Source: Caccocola sp964450835
GTDB lineage: Bacteria > Synergistota > Synergistia > Synergistales > Synergistaceae
Direction of reading: 5' to 3'
Length of the DNA: 53,916 nucleotides
NCBI GenBank assembly: GCA_964450835.1
Contig: CAYVEQ010000006.1
Coordinates: forward strand, 1-53,916
Under the pieces are notes generated by a model. The model was given only the letters and a program-made list of their open reading frames with translations, searched no databases and was not told the origin of the DNA. Below, piece after piece: positions 38,313 through 46,254 of this stretch; the first letter of the stretch is position 1; each line of letters starts with the position of its first letter. Made by a program: the position numbers and the translations under genes.

Positions 38313-38427
38313 CATTTGCGCGATAATTTCAGACAAGTCAGTTCATTCGGTCTTTCGGCAGAAAAACCGCCGTCTCCGCGCGTCCGAAAAGAACGCGAAA
38401 GCAACTCGCAAACGCAGCCCATTGCTA

Positions 38428-38433
38428 TATAAT
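38428..38433 (+). promoter_or_regulatory. -10 element of the flavodiiron protein gene
   Basis: TATAAT lies 39 bases upstream of the flavodiiron start, within TATATAATA. No convincing -35 is visible at 16-18 bases distance, so an activator or alternative sigma factor may be needed. Confidence 0.4.
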
Positions 38434-38471
38434 AACAGAGTTAAATCTTCAAATCACTGGAGGCTGCCGTA

Positions 38472-39674
38472 ATGATGCAGAACGCGATTAAAATCACAGA
38501 TTCCATATACTGGATAGGCGGGAACGACAGAGAGACCGATCTCTTCGAGGGACTCTGGTCGCTTCCGCGCGGTGTCGCCTACAACGCCTATTTCATCAAC
38601 GACGAGAAGACAGCGGTCATCGACACTATAAAGGCCGACAAACTGTCGGTCTATATAGAGCGCCTCGTGTCGGAGCTGCCGGCGGGCAAGGGCATAGACT
38701 ATCTTGTCGTCAACCACATGGAGCCGGATCACTCGGGATCGATAGCAATCATGCGCAGACTCTACCCCGATATGAAAATCGTCGGCAACAAAAAGACTCT
38801 CGAGATGATTGACGCCTTCTACGGAATCAAAGAGGGAGTCGTCGAGGTGAAAGAGGGCGGAATTCTCGACCTCGGCCGCCACAAGCTGACATTCGCCACG
38901 ATACCGATGGTTCACTGGCCCGAGAGCATGGTAACCTACGACATGACGGACAAAGTTCTCTTCTCGACGGACGCCTTCGGCGGCTTCTGCGCGCTGGAGG
39001 GCGGTATCTTCGACGACGAGCTTGACATGAAGTACTACGAGGACGAAACGCTGCGCTACTTCGCGAACATCGTCGGGCGCTACTCGGCTCCGACACAGAA
39101 AGCCATCGCGAAGGTCCGCGCGCTCGACCTCAAAATAATCTGCCCGGCCCACGGCCCTATACTCCGCTCGAATCCGCGCCACATAATAGACCTATACGAC
39201 AAATGGAGCAGGCAGGAGACCGACGAGGGCATCGTCGTGGTGTACGGCTCCATGTACGGCAACACGAAGCTCATGACGGACGCGATAGCGCGCGCGGCAT
39301 CCGAAGCGGGGGTAAAAGATGTAATAGTCCACGACGCCTCGCGCTCGAACCTCTCCTGCATCGTCCGCGACGTCTGGAAGTACCGCGGGCTGGTGCTCGG
39401 AAGCTGCACATATAACACGGAGTTGTACCCGCCCGTTGCCACGCTCTGCCGCACTCTCAAAAACAAGATGATGAAGAACCGCTGCCTCGGTATCTGCGGC
39501 TCATACAGCTGGAGCAAAGGCGCGCTCGCGGAGCTCCGCCTCTTCTCCGAACAGGGCGGCGAATGGAAACTGATTGTGCCGACAATCGAAGTGAAGTCCT
39601 GCCCGAAGGAACCGGACCTCGAACTCTGCCGCGAGCTCGGAAGAAACATGGCCGCGGCCGTCAAAGAGATTTGA
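38472..39674 (+). CDS. FprA-family flavodiiron protein
   Basis: The 400-residue protein has a metallo-beta-lactamase-like di-iron domain (about 1-250) with the ligands His82, Glu84, Asp86 and His87 in HMEPDHSG, His148 in MVHWPES, the Asp near 167 in STDAFGG, and the His in CPAHGPIL. A flavodoxin domain (about 255-400) has the FMN loop VYGSMYGNTKL. These proteins reduce O2 to water and/or NO to N2O in the cytoplasm of anaerobes, with electrons from rubredoxin or another flavoprotein. All iron ligands of the family are present. The ATG at 38472 follows GGAGG at eight bases. The secreted DUF3298-like gene starts four bases after its stop. Confidence 0.94.
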   Translation: MMQNAIKITDSIYWIGGNDRETDLFEGLWSLPRGVAYNAYFINDEKTAVIDTIKADKLSVYIERLVSELPAGKGIDYLVVNHMEPDHSGSIAIMRRLYPDMKIVGNKKTLEMIDAFYGIKEGVVEVKEGGILDLGRHKLTFATIPMVHWPESMVTYDMTDKVLFSTDAFGGFCALEGGIFDDELDMKYYEDETLRYFANIVGRYSAPTQKAIAKVRALDLKIICPAHGPILRSNPRHIIDLYDKWSRQETDEGIVVVYGSMYGNTKLMTDAIARAASEAGVKDVIVHDASRSNLSCIVRDVWKYRGLVLGSCTYNTELYPPVATLCRTLKNKMMKNRCLGICGSYSWSKGALAELRLFSEQGGEWKLIVPTIEVKSCPKEPDLELCRELGRNMAAAVKEI

Positions 39675-39678
39675 CGGA

Positions 39679-40404
39679 ATGAGAACGAAAATCTCGAAAG
39701 CCATGCTTGCCTGCGCCGCGGCGTTGCTCTGCGCCGCGGCGCAAGCCGCCGCGGACGGCACAGAACTTGCCGTTTCGACATTCAGCGTCTACGAGTCACA
39801 ATACGAAAACTGCGAGGCAAGGATAGTCACGCCGATGGTAACCGGAATCGCCGTCGCCGGACTGCAGAAGGAGATAAACTCCGTACTCGCCGAAAAAGCG
39901 CTCGAAGTTGAGGGGCGCTACGCTCTCGAAGTGATCGGTATGGCGGGCGACCCATTCGCGTCGCGCGGCGGGCCCTCCGGCCGCACGATGGATTACGCCG
40001 TCATCGACGGCGACGAACGATTTCTCTCGCTCGACGTCGAAGAGAGGCAAATCGGAGGCGCCGCCGCCGCGAAGCATACGATTATGAACTTCGATAAAGC
40101 CACGAGACTTCCGATCACTCTCGAATACTTCTTCAACGAAAAGGCGAACTGCGTCAAAATCATCAGCAACGCCGTGCAGGGCGAAATGCGCCGCGCGAAC
40201 AAAAAAGCAAAAGGGAGCTACTGGGTCGCGCCGAAAGACGACGGCGGCTTCTCGTCAATAAAGGCAAATCAAAATTTCTACGTCGACAAAGAGGGCAGAA
40301 TCGTCATCTGCTTCGACAAGTACGAAGTCGCGCCCGGCTCTGCCGGATGCCCTCAAATCACACTGGACATGAAAGAGCTTGCCCCCTGGCTCAAAGCCGA
40401 GTAA
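39679..40404 (+). CDS. Secreted protein with DUF4163/DUF3298 (RsiV-like) domains
   Basis: A 241-residue protein with a clear signal peptide (MRTKISKAMLACAAALLCAA, cleavage probably after QAAA). The mature region carries the KYEVAPGSAGCPQI ending and NFYVDKEGRIVICFDKY, which match the DUF3298 domain found in RsiV anti-sigma factor ectodomains, where it binds lysozyme. The upstream part (ARIVTPMVTGIAV) fits DUF4163. Unlike RsiV there is no transmembrane segment or sigma-binding domain. It therefore looks periplasmic, with unknown ligand. It is four bases after the flavodiiron gene, and the 100-N gap begins 24 bases beyond its stop, so the downstream neighbourhood is unknown. Confidence 0.75.
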   Translation: MRTKISKAMLACAAALLCAAAQAAADGTELAVSTFSVYESQYENCEARIVTPMVTGIAVAGLQKEINSVLAEKALEVEGRYALEVIGMAGDPFASRGGPSGRTMDYAVIDGDERFLSLDVEERQIGGAAAAKHTIMNFDKATRLPITLEYFFNEKANCVKIISNAVQGEMRRANKKAKGSYWVAPKDDGGFSSIKANQNFYVDKEGRIVICFDKYEVAPGSAGCPQITLDMKELAPWLKAE

Positions 40405-40427
40405 CTCGAAAATAAGGCAAGCCGCCG

Positions 40428-40527
40428 NNNNNNNNNNNNNNNNNNNNNNNNNNNNNNNNNNNNNNNNNNNNNNNNNNNNNNNNNNNNNNNNNNNNNNNNN
40501 NNNNNNNNNNNNNNNNNNNNNNNNNNN
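40428..40527. other. Assembly gap (100 N)
   Basis: Exactly one hundred N lie in a GC-rich intergenic stretch between a plus-strand gene and a convergent minus-strand gene. A run of this round length is a conventional scaffold spacer, so its true size is unknown. The real sequence may hold a GC-rich repeat, a small gene, or nothing. Confidence 0.99.
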
Positions 40528-40610
40528 CGCCGGGCTTACGGGCACGAGCCGCGGCTTCAAGCACCGCGCGCTTCGGCGCGACAGGTGCGCCTGCTCGCGG
40601 TACCCGCGCG

Positions 40611-40643
40611 AAAACAAAAAGCCCCGGGCGCTTTGCTGGGGCT
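40611..40643 (-). terminator. Terminator of the PH-like membrane protein gene
   Basis: On the minus strand AGCCCC and GGGGCT pair around a 12-base loop that can pair further in part, followed by TTTTGTTTT. It lies 50 bases after the stop of the gene at 40695-41156. On the plus strand the run CTCTTTTG would also support weak termination. Confidence 0.7.
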
Positions 40644-40694
40644 CTTTTGCGTTCTCTATGCCTTTCTGTTCTTTATATTATCACACGATTCAGA

Positions 40695-41156
40695 TCACAT
40701 TTCTTTGACCGACACTTTTACCTTCGGGGCATAGCGCTGGCAAAGGCTGTCGATAGCCGCTATGTCGTTGCGTGTGAAGAGCAGCTTCCAGCCCGTCACG
40801 CCCACGCCTTTTTCAACGTAAGCGGTCATATTCGGGCCTTTGGCGACGAGGGTCACGTAACCGACCTCTTCCCAGCGGAGCAGTTCGCGGTGGCGCGAGA
40901 ACCAAGTGACAGTGTCCTTCACGAACCCCGCGGGCGAGATATATATTTTTTTTTCAAATTTCATCACGAAAAAGCAGAAGAGAGCGGCGAGCAGGTTGAA
41001 AGCGATTCCGAGGCTCGGGTCTCCTTTAGTGTAATTGCTGACGGCAGTGAAGACAAGATAGGCACCGAAAGCCGCGAAGGCGGCGCGCCGCCAGCCGCTG
41101 ACTGAGCGGCTTGACTTGGACTCAAGAAGACATTCGAGTTTTTCCGGTTCGGCCAA
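40695..41156 (-). CDS. Small membrane protein with a PH-like C-terminal domain
   Basis: A 153-residue protein. Two hydrophobic segments (about residues 24-42 and 50-68, AAFAAFGAYLVFTAVSN and LGIAFNLLAALFCFFVM) form a hairpin in the membrane. The C-terminal half, KKIYISPAGFVKD, HRELLRWEEVGYVTLV and WKLLFTRNDIAAIDSL, resembles the bacterial PH domain seen in YcxB/DUF304-type proteins. The start is TTG at 41156 with GAGGGG upstream, as no ATG is available. It is monocistronic, with a TATAAT 47 bases upstream on the minus strand and a terminator downstream. The function is unknown. Confidence 0.6.
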   Translation of the reverse strand: MAEPEKLECLLESKSSRSVSGWRRAAFAAFGAYLVFTAVSNYTKGDPSLGIAFNLLAALFCFFVMKFEKKIYISPAGFVKDTVTWFSRHRELLRWEEVGYVTLVAKGPNMTAYVEKGVGVTGWKLLFTRNDIAAIDSLCQRYAPKVKVSVKEM

Positions 41157-41374
41157 TGGACTATCCCCTCTGCAAAAACTTCCGGCGCTATTATATCATC
41201 ATCACGCGAAAGCCGCGCACCCGCGCGGGCGTCGCTCACACTCGCGAGGCGGCCGCGCGAAGCTCGCGTCTCCGTCTCTTCCTCGCGCGCACACGAAACC
41301 TCGTCCCTGTTACCGCAAGTTGAGGGATTTTCGCCTTTTCGGTTAAATTCACCGGGAACGGCGCCGCGGGCCAC

Positions 41375-41403
41375 TTGAAAGCGCGCCTCGCAAGCGTTAC
41401 AAT
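41375..41403 (+). promoter_or_regulatory. Promoter of the ferredoxin gene
   Basis: TTGAAA (41375-41380) and TACAAT (41398-41403) have an ideal 17-base spacer. The start codon lies 63 bases downstream after an AAGGAGG. The remaining part of the 309-base gap (41157-41374) contains GC-rich sequence with no gene that I can see. Confidence 0.65.
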
Positions 41404-41465
41404 ATCTCTGTGTGCTGGGGGTAAAGCCCTTCAGGTGTATCGCGAATTCAAGGAGGAAAACAATC

Positions 41466-41639
41466 ATGGCTAAAGCTGCAGTTGATCAGTCCGTATGCGT
41501 AGGCTGCGAGGCCTGCGTCGGCGTCTGTCCCGTTTCCGCCATCGCCGTCAATGACGGCAAGGCCTGCGTCGACGAAGATACCTGCGTCGAGTGCGGGGCC
41601 TGCGTGGCCACCTGCCCTGTCAGCGCCATCGCTCAGTAG
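41466..41639 (+). CDS. 2[4Fe-4S] ferredoxin
   Basis: A 57-residue clostridial-type ferredoxin. Two CxxCxxCxxxCP motifs are visible, CVGCEACVGVCP near residues 11-22 and CVECGACVATCP near 41-52, each providing ligands for one [4Fe-4S] cluster. It carries low-potential electrons between oxidoreductases in the cytoplasm. The ATG at 41466 is chosen over an earlier in-frame start because AAGGAGG lies just upstream and the family begins there. It is monocistronic, with its own promoter and terminator, as expected for an abundant electron carrier. Confidence 0.95.
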   Translation: MAKAAVDQSVCVGCEACVGVCPVSAIAVNDGKACVDEDTCVECGACVATCPVSAIAQ

Positions 41640-41672
41640 GCGCGCGGGAAGTTTCGCGTTTTAACAAAAAAA

Positions 41673-41707
41673 ACGAGCCGGAGCGCGAATGCCCGGCCCG
41701 TTTTTTT
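41673..41707 (+). terminator. Terminator of the ferredoxin gene
   Basis: ACGAGCCGG and CCGGCCCGT pair with one mismatch around an 11-base loop, followed by seven T residues. It lies 34 bases after the ferredoxin stop. Confidence 0.8.
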
Positions 41708-41800
41708 GTTTCGCTCTCGCATCATCCCGCGCGCTGCGTTTTCGTTTTTCCCAAGGCGTTCGGCCTTCGGGCGCTTTGCCAGCGCCGCGCCGCTTTACGG

Positions 41801-43360
41801 TTACTCCTCCGTCAGTTTGATTCTCTGTATTTTATCCTCAAAGCCGAACACGGAACCGTCTATCTCGTCGACCGCCTCGTCCACCCGCTCCATGCGCGAG
41901 AAACAGTAGCGCTCAGGCAGACGGTTCGCGAAGCGTTTGATTTTCAAGAGCGCCTGAAGATAGTTGCGCTCGGTTTTTTTCAAAAGCTCCGCGCACTTCA
42001 GCGCGTCCGGCTCGCCCTCCTCGGCAAAAAGGCGCGCGATGGCGACGTTCGCGTCAAGCTCCATTTCGTCGCTCCATATGTCGCCTAATATCGTGCGCAC
42101 ACGCGAGCGTTCGCTCCGACCTTTTATCGCGGAGAGCGCGAGCGTTATCGCGCGCAGCGAATCCTCAACCTCGCGCGTCGCGGAGCGCAGGCTCCGCCTC
42201 GGCATCGAACATTCGGCTAGCATCTTCGCCTCCGTTTTGACGTCAACTTCTTTTTTTAGCAGACGGCCTATCGCCGGAAGAAGCCTTATTTTCGCCTCTT
42301 CGCATGGTTTGTCGAGAGTTTCCAGATAAAGTATACCTGTGTCGTAGTCGAAATTTTCGCACTTGCTGCGCGGTATGTAGGAGACGAAGCCGGTGTTGAA
42401 AAATCCTTTGCGTCCGGCGCGTCCCGCCATTTGCAGAAATTCGTTGCGCGTCAGCGGGCCGTCTATGAATTTCGCCATCTGGGCGAATATCACGCTTTCC
42501 GCCGGAAGGTTCACGCCGAGTGACAGGGCATCCGTTCCCGCCACGACGTCTATGATTCTCTCGCGGAAGGCCATTTCGACAAGGAGTTTTTCTTTCGGGA
42601 GCATGGAGCCGAAGTACATTCCCACGCCGCGCAGCATCGTGTCCGGAATTTTTTTGACTTCGAGTATCTCTGCCATCTCGCGCAGACGAGATCTCCCGTC
42701 GCGGCCGATTTTGCCGCGCGCTTTCGCAGTCTGCGCCGCCGCCCATTCCACGCCTTTTTTGGAAAAGGCGAATATCAGTGCGTCATGTATCTGCGAAAAG
42801 CGCGTGCCGCGCCTTTTGTAAACGAGTTTTGTGACGCGGTCGGCTGTCTCGAACAGCACGAACTCGCGCCGCGCCATCTCTTCGAGATAGCCGCGCACTA
42901 TTTCCGGATTGCCGAATGTCGCGGACATGACGAGCACGCGGCTTCCGCACTCTGTCCCGCGCAAGCCGTCTATGTAAGCACGCGCCCGCTCGTGGTCGTT
43001 GAATATGAAGTGAAATTCGTCTATTACTACTCTCTGCCCCGGGAGAGAGGCGTATTTCAGCGTGTATATCTCCTGGGTGCAGCAGAGAACTTTCGCGCCG
43101 GCATTTTTTTTGAAGTCGCCCGTCTCAAGGCCGACGTCGAAGCCCATAGCTTTAAGGTCGAGGTAACGCTCGTTTGAGAGCGCTTTTATCGGAGCTGTAA
43201 AGATGACGCGGACCGCAGGCTGTTTCGGCGTTCCGTCGCGTTCCATAAGGCCGGCCCAGATGTAGGCCACCCACGTTTTGCCGCTTCCCGTGGGCGCGGA
43301 GAGTATGGCGCTGCGTCCTTCAATCGAGGCGAGCGCCCTTTCCTGCCATTTGTAAAGCAT
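41801..43360 (-). CDS. Compact Ski2-like DExH-box helicase
   Basis: The 519-residue protein is a superfamily 2 helicase: Walker A APTGSGKTW (22-30), motif Ia TAPIKALSNERY, DEFH (motif II, near residue 114), SAT (motif III), and QMAGRAGRKG (motif VI). The segment EFLQMAGRAGR and the following accessory helices (EKLLVEMAFRERIIDVVAGTDALSLGVNLP) resemble the Ski2/Mtr4/HelY group, which unwinds RNA or DNA in an ATP-dependent way. It is shorter than most family members, lacking an obvious C-terminal beta-barrel or arch. It starts directly at the stop of a GNAT acetyltransferase gene (TAAATG), so the two are an operon. The substrate is unknown. Confidence 0.85.
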   Translation of the reverse strand: MLYKWQERALASIEGRSAILSAPTGSGKTWVAYIWAGLMERDGTPKQPAVRVIFTAPIKALSNERYLDLKAMGFDVGLETGDFKKNAGAKVLCCTQEIYTLKYASLPGQRVVIDEFHFIFNDHERARAYIDGLRGTECGSRVLVMSATFGNPEIVRGYLEEMARREFVLFETADRVTKLVYKRRGTRFSQIHDALIFAFSKKGVEWAAAQTAKARGKIGRDGRSRLREMAEILEVKKIPDTMLRGVGMYFGSMLPKEKLLVEMAFRERIIDVVAGTDALSLGVNLPAESVIFAQMAKFIDGPLTRNEFLQMAGRAGRKGFFNTGFVSYIPRSKCENFDYDTGILYLETLDKPCEEAKIRLLPAIGRLLKKEVDVKTEAKMLAECSMPRRSLRSATREVEDSLRAITLALSAIKGRSERSRVRTILGDIWSDEMELDANVAIARLFAEEGEPDALKCAELLKKTERNYLQALLKIKRFANRLPERYCFSRMERVDEAVDEIDGSVFGFEDKIQRIKLTEE

Positions 43361-43831
43361 TTAGAGTTTTATACTGAGTATCGGCTGCACGGCGCCCTGC
43401 ATTTCCCTGCACTCGGCCTCGCCGACGCGCTCGGCTCCCATGTGGAGATAAAATTCCTCGGAGTTAGGGTCGGAGAGTATGTGCAGTTCGGCTGCTCCCA
43501 TCGTCTCGGCTATTACGCAGGCATGCAGGAAGAGCTTTCCCCCGAGGCCTGTGCCGATTTCTTCCGGCAGCACCCAGAGATGACGCAGCCACCACTCGCC
43601 GCTTTTTTTCTCAAGCGCGTAAAAGCCGAGCTTCTCTCCCGTCTCGTCGTGCTCTATAAGATATGTCGGGTTCGTCTCTATGAAGTCCTGTTTGATTGTG
43701 AGAAGCCCGCCGAATCCCTTCATTACGTCGGGCGGGTAGTCCCAGTAGCCTTTGGAACGCCACGCTATGTCCGTGAGCTCTTCCGCTTCGGCCGGTTTCG
43801 CGATACGTATTCGGACATCGTCGTCATACAT
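43361..43831 (-). CDS. GNAT-family N-acetyltransferase
   Basis: A 156-residue single GNAT domain. It has the N-terminal RIRIAKPAEAEELTDIAW pattern, a central strand GEKLGFYALEK, the acetyl-CoA pyrophosphate-binding segment VLPEEIGTGLGGKLFL (V-x-x-x-x-G-x-G-x-G like), and a C-terminal FYLHMGAERVGE that is common in GNATs. It transfers an acetyl group from acetyl-CoA to an amine that cannot be predicted. It is directly upstream of the helicase, with no gap between stop and start. The start at 43831 is an ATG with AGGGAGA-like SD. Confidence 0.85.
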   Translation of the reverse strand: MYDDDVRIRIAKPAEAEELTDIAWRSKGYWDYPPDVMKGFGGLLTIKQDFIETNPTYLIEHDETGEKLGFYALEKKSGEWWLRHLWVLPEEIGTGLGGKLFLHACVIAETMGAAELHILSDPNSEEFYLHMGAERVGEAECREMQGAVQPILSIKL

Positions 43832-43932
43832 TGTTTAAGTCGTTTCTCCCTCGTGTGAGTCTCAAGTCCGATGTAATTGTAACAGAGCGCGCGATTCTTG
43901 TTAAGCGCCGCGCCGCGGTCGCGAAAAAATCT

Positions 43933-45537
43933 TTATTCGCGCGCCAGCTCCCTTATCGCGGCGCGAAGCAATTCTGGAAAGACATCGAGCGAGTAATGCA
44001 GGTGCAGTCTTTCCTCTTTTTTGTGCGGTCCTTCGCCGCTCGGGCCTAAGTTTATCACGGGAAGGCCAAGCAGACGCATTTCATCAAGCGGCATGCTGTA
44101 AAGCTCTCCCCAGCCCGGCATGTTCCCCGCAAGAGCGCTCACGTCGTCGCGTGATATTTTCGCGCCTACGTAGCTTAAATCGCAGAGCCCCGCGAAGAGT
44201 TCAACCTCCGTCATTTTGAGGCCGTACCGCTCCGCGCAGAGCTTTTGCACGGCGCGGGCGGCGGCCACGGCCCTTTCGTCGCGCGGGTCGCCGGTTAAAT
44301 CGGTTCGCGGCGGCAGCCACGGCGGAAGGAAGAAACAGACAGCGTAAGGCCCCTCCGCTCCTGACAGTTCAGCGATGAAGTCCACCGTCTTTATGCCGCG
44401 CAGACGCATGTCGCCCGGCGGCAGATTTTTTATAAACGCGCCAAGCTCGGAATCAAATTTTTCGCCCCGCCTCGCGCGGGCGAGCGCCGCAAGCTCGCCG
44501 AAAGTGTACACGGACGTCGCGGGCGGCACAAACCTCGAGCCGTCGTACCCCGTTTCCGCAAGAGCCGCGCAGGAAGCGGAAAGCTGCCGCGCCGTTTCAA
44601 AGAGTGCTCGCGATGCAAGTTCTTTCATCTGTCCCAGCACTTTCGCGGGCGTGCCGCTTACGGCGAAGCAGTTGAAATAGACATAGGCACGGTCGGGAAC
44701 CGTCACGCTGTAAGTCTCGCGCATGACCTTCATGTCAAGGCATATCCACGACGGCTGACACACCCCGTGCGACGGGTCGGCAAGGCGCACGTTCCCCTCA
44801 GCCGCGCAGACAATGCGCGAGGCCGCGAGCGCCGCAGAGAAGCCGTCGTAACAGCAGCCGACGTGAGCTGCACGCCCGCGGACGTAAAAGGCAGGCATGA
44901 GTTTGCCGAGAGTGCCGAGAAAGACCATAGGGCCGACAAGCCCCGATTTTCCCGCCTCGCCCGGCTCCGTGTCGACAGCGGCGCAAAAGTCAAGCCCTTC
45001 TTCCTCAGTCATGCGGGCTATTGCGGGAAGCGCGCCGCGAATACCCGCCGAGGAGTTTTCCTCGTCCCCGACAAAAGCTGCGACGACGTTCGCGTCGAAG
45101 AGCGTCCTGTTTTCCGCGAATTCCTCAATCAGAGCAGCTTCGACGGCAACGCCGCACTTCATGTCCATCACGCCGCGCCCGTAAAGAGTGTCCGCGTCCG
45201 CGCCGAAGAGCGCGCCAAGCGCCTCGGTGTCGAAGGCAATGTCCTCCGCGTCGCCGTAGACGCCGGCGTCCACGACATCGAAGTGCGATATCAAAAGCAC
45301 CGAGCGCTTCGTCTCCTTCGCCGCGTCCACGCGGGCGACGAGCGACTTCAGCCCGCGCGGCGAGCCTTCAAGAGGCGTGTCCAAAGTCAAGAGCCGCTTC
45401 GGGTTGCGCGCGAAGTACGGCAGTTTTTCAAAGCGGGCGCGCAGCCATTCCGCCGGCTCGCTCTCGCGCGCGCTCTCGGTGACGCTCGGTATTGCGACAA
45501 GCTCTTTTATCATAGAGAGCAGATATTCGCGTTTCAT
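43933..45537 (-). CDS. RocB-like M20 family metallopeptidase
   Basis: The 534-residue protein is an M20/M25/M40 metallohydrolase: SHFDVVDAG near residues 84-92 supplies the first metal histidine and a catalytic Asp, GRGVMDMKCG near 121-130 the bridging Asp125, and GDEENSS the glutamates. It is longer than ordinary M20 peptidases, with a segment in the second half (for example QPSWICLDMKVM and ARALFETA) as in RocB of Bacillus, a gene of arginine catabolism with unproved substrate. The ATG at 45537 follows GAGAGG at good spacing. A 46-codon ORF ends 11 bases upstream. Direct substrates are unknown. Confidence 0.82.
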   Translation of the reverse strand: MKREYLLSMIKELVAIPSVTESARESEPAEWLRARFEKLPYFARNPKRLLTLDTPLEGSPRGLKSLVARVDAAKETKRSVLLISHFDVVDAGVYGDAEDIAFDTEALGALFGADADTLYGRGVMDMKCGVAVEAALIEEFAENRTLFDANVVAAFVGDEENSSAGIRGALPAIARMTEEEGLDFCAAVDTEPGEAGKSGLVGPMVFLGTLGKLMPAFYVRGRAAHVGCCYDGFSAALAASRIVCAAEGNVRLADPSHGVCQPSWICLDMKVMRETYSVTVPDRAYVYFNCFAVSGTPAKVLGQMKELASRALFETARQLSASCAALAETGYDGSRFVPPATSVYTFGELAALARARRGEKFDSELGAFIKNLPPGDMRLRGIKTVDFIAELSGAEGPYAVCFFLPPWLPPRTDLTGDPRDERAVAAARAVQKLCAERYGLKMTEVELFAGLCDLSYVGAKISRDDVSALAGNMPGWGELYSMPLDEMRLLGLPVINLGPSGEGPHKKEERLHLHYSLDVFPELLRAAIRELARE

Positions 45538-45548
45538 ATTTTATCCTC

Positions 45549-45689
45549 TCATTCCGCGATGGCGGCCCCGGCACACTCCGCGGCGGTCACGCGGAGGCGG
45601 CACTCCTGGAAATTATCCGCCATACTCGTAAGATACACGCTCCCCGCCGCGTCTGAGCCGATAAGGGCGATGTCCGCGACATTTTTCAC
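45549..45689 (-). pseudogene. 46-codon coding-like ORF just upstream of the M20 gene (fragment?)
   Basis: A GTG-started reading frame of 46 codons beginning VKNVADIALIGSDAAG and ending RVTAAECAGAAIAE. Its codon use is like that of neighbours, with G or C in most third positions, which is unusual for random sequence. Its TGA is part of the Shine-Dalgarno of the M20 gene. An in-frame stop two codons before the GTG, weak SD and its shortness suggest the truncated 3' end of a former gene and not an independent small protein, but either is possible. I do not recognise the family. Confidence 0.35.
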
Positions 45690-45707
45690 GGTTCAATCGT
45701 CAGAATT

Positions 45708-46138
45708 TTACCTGAGATCAGATTTTATTATTCTTCTTATGTTCCTGATGTTGCCAATAATCCGACCCCATAATCTCAACATACATGCTTTTGAATGGCG
45801 ATGATAGTATTGATTGTCAAAAGCCGTTTTATAGAATGATTCCACAAGTTCGCCGCGCCACGGCGTATACATCAGATTCTGCCAGTAAAGCATATCCGCG
45901 TTGCTTCCTCTCAGAAGATTCCACGGCTTCCCTTTACCGAAAAAGTGCCGGATTGACTCACAGCGCATGACATTGTCGCAGTCCTCGACAGGGGAAGTAT
46001 TGTATCTGGCGTCGATCTAATATTTCGACGTTTAAAAAATCCCGATTAGGAAGCGGCGAAGTATAGGGCTATAAGACCCCCGGCATGGCGCGAGTAAGTC
46101 CCTTTGGGGTCGCAGAGGGCAAGAGCTATGTGTATCAT
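45708..46138 (-). pseudogene. Decayed family 8 glycosyltransferase
   Basis: A good start (ATG at 46138 after ACAGGAGGAAG) encodes MIHIALALCDPKGTYSRHAG and ten more residues, the GT8 N-terminus, then meets a stop at 46046. In another frame, 46016-45708 encodes DARYNTSPVEDCD, IRHFFGKGKPWNLL and TPWRGELVESFYKTA, the C-terminal HxxGxxKPWN region of GT8 enzymes. Just before this, EILD is in a third frame, separated from ARYNT by what looks like a 4-base insertion (GATCGAC). The middle ~200 residues are missing. Family 8 enzymes add sugars to lipopolysaccharide. The remnant is less GC-rich than its neighbours, which suggests acquired and now-lost surface-sugar genes. Confidence 0.6.
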
Positions 46139-46184
46139 AAGTACTTCCTCCTGTCGTTTGTTTTGCGGCGTACCGTCTGAGGCG

Positions 46185-46212
46185 ATTATAACATTGCCGC
46201 GCGGTGTATAAT
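46185..46212. promoter_or_regulatory. Divergent -10 elements between the GT8 remnant and amrA
   Basis: TATAAT on the minus strand (46185-46190) faces the GT8 remnant. TATAAT on the plus strand (46207-46212) faces the AmmeMemo gene 43 bases downstream. Each has a weak -35, so these are -10 calls only. The remainder of the gap holds no gene. Confidence 0.45.
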
Positions 46213-46254
46213 AATCTGACTGTCTTAATAATTTTTTGATAAGGAGGCGCCGTC

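Noticed and set aside
45708..45968. 86-codon frame as an intact small gene
   Set aside because: Its open frame extends upstream to 46016 and its content is the C-terminal part of GT8 glycosyltransferases; I treat it as part of a pseudogene.
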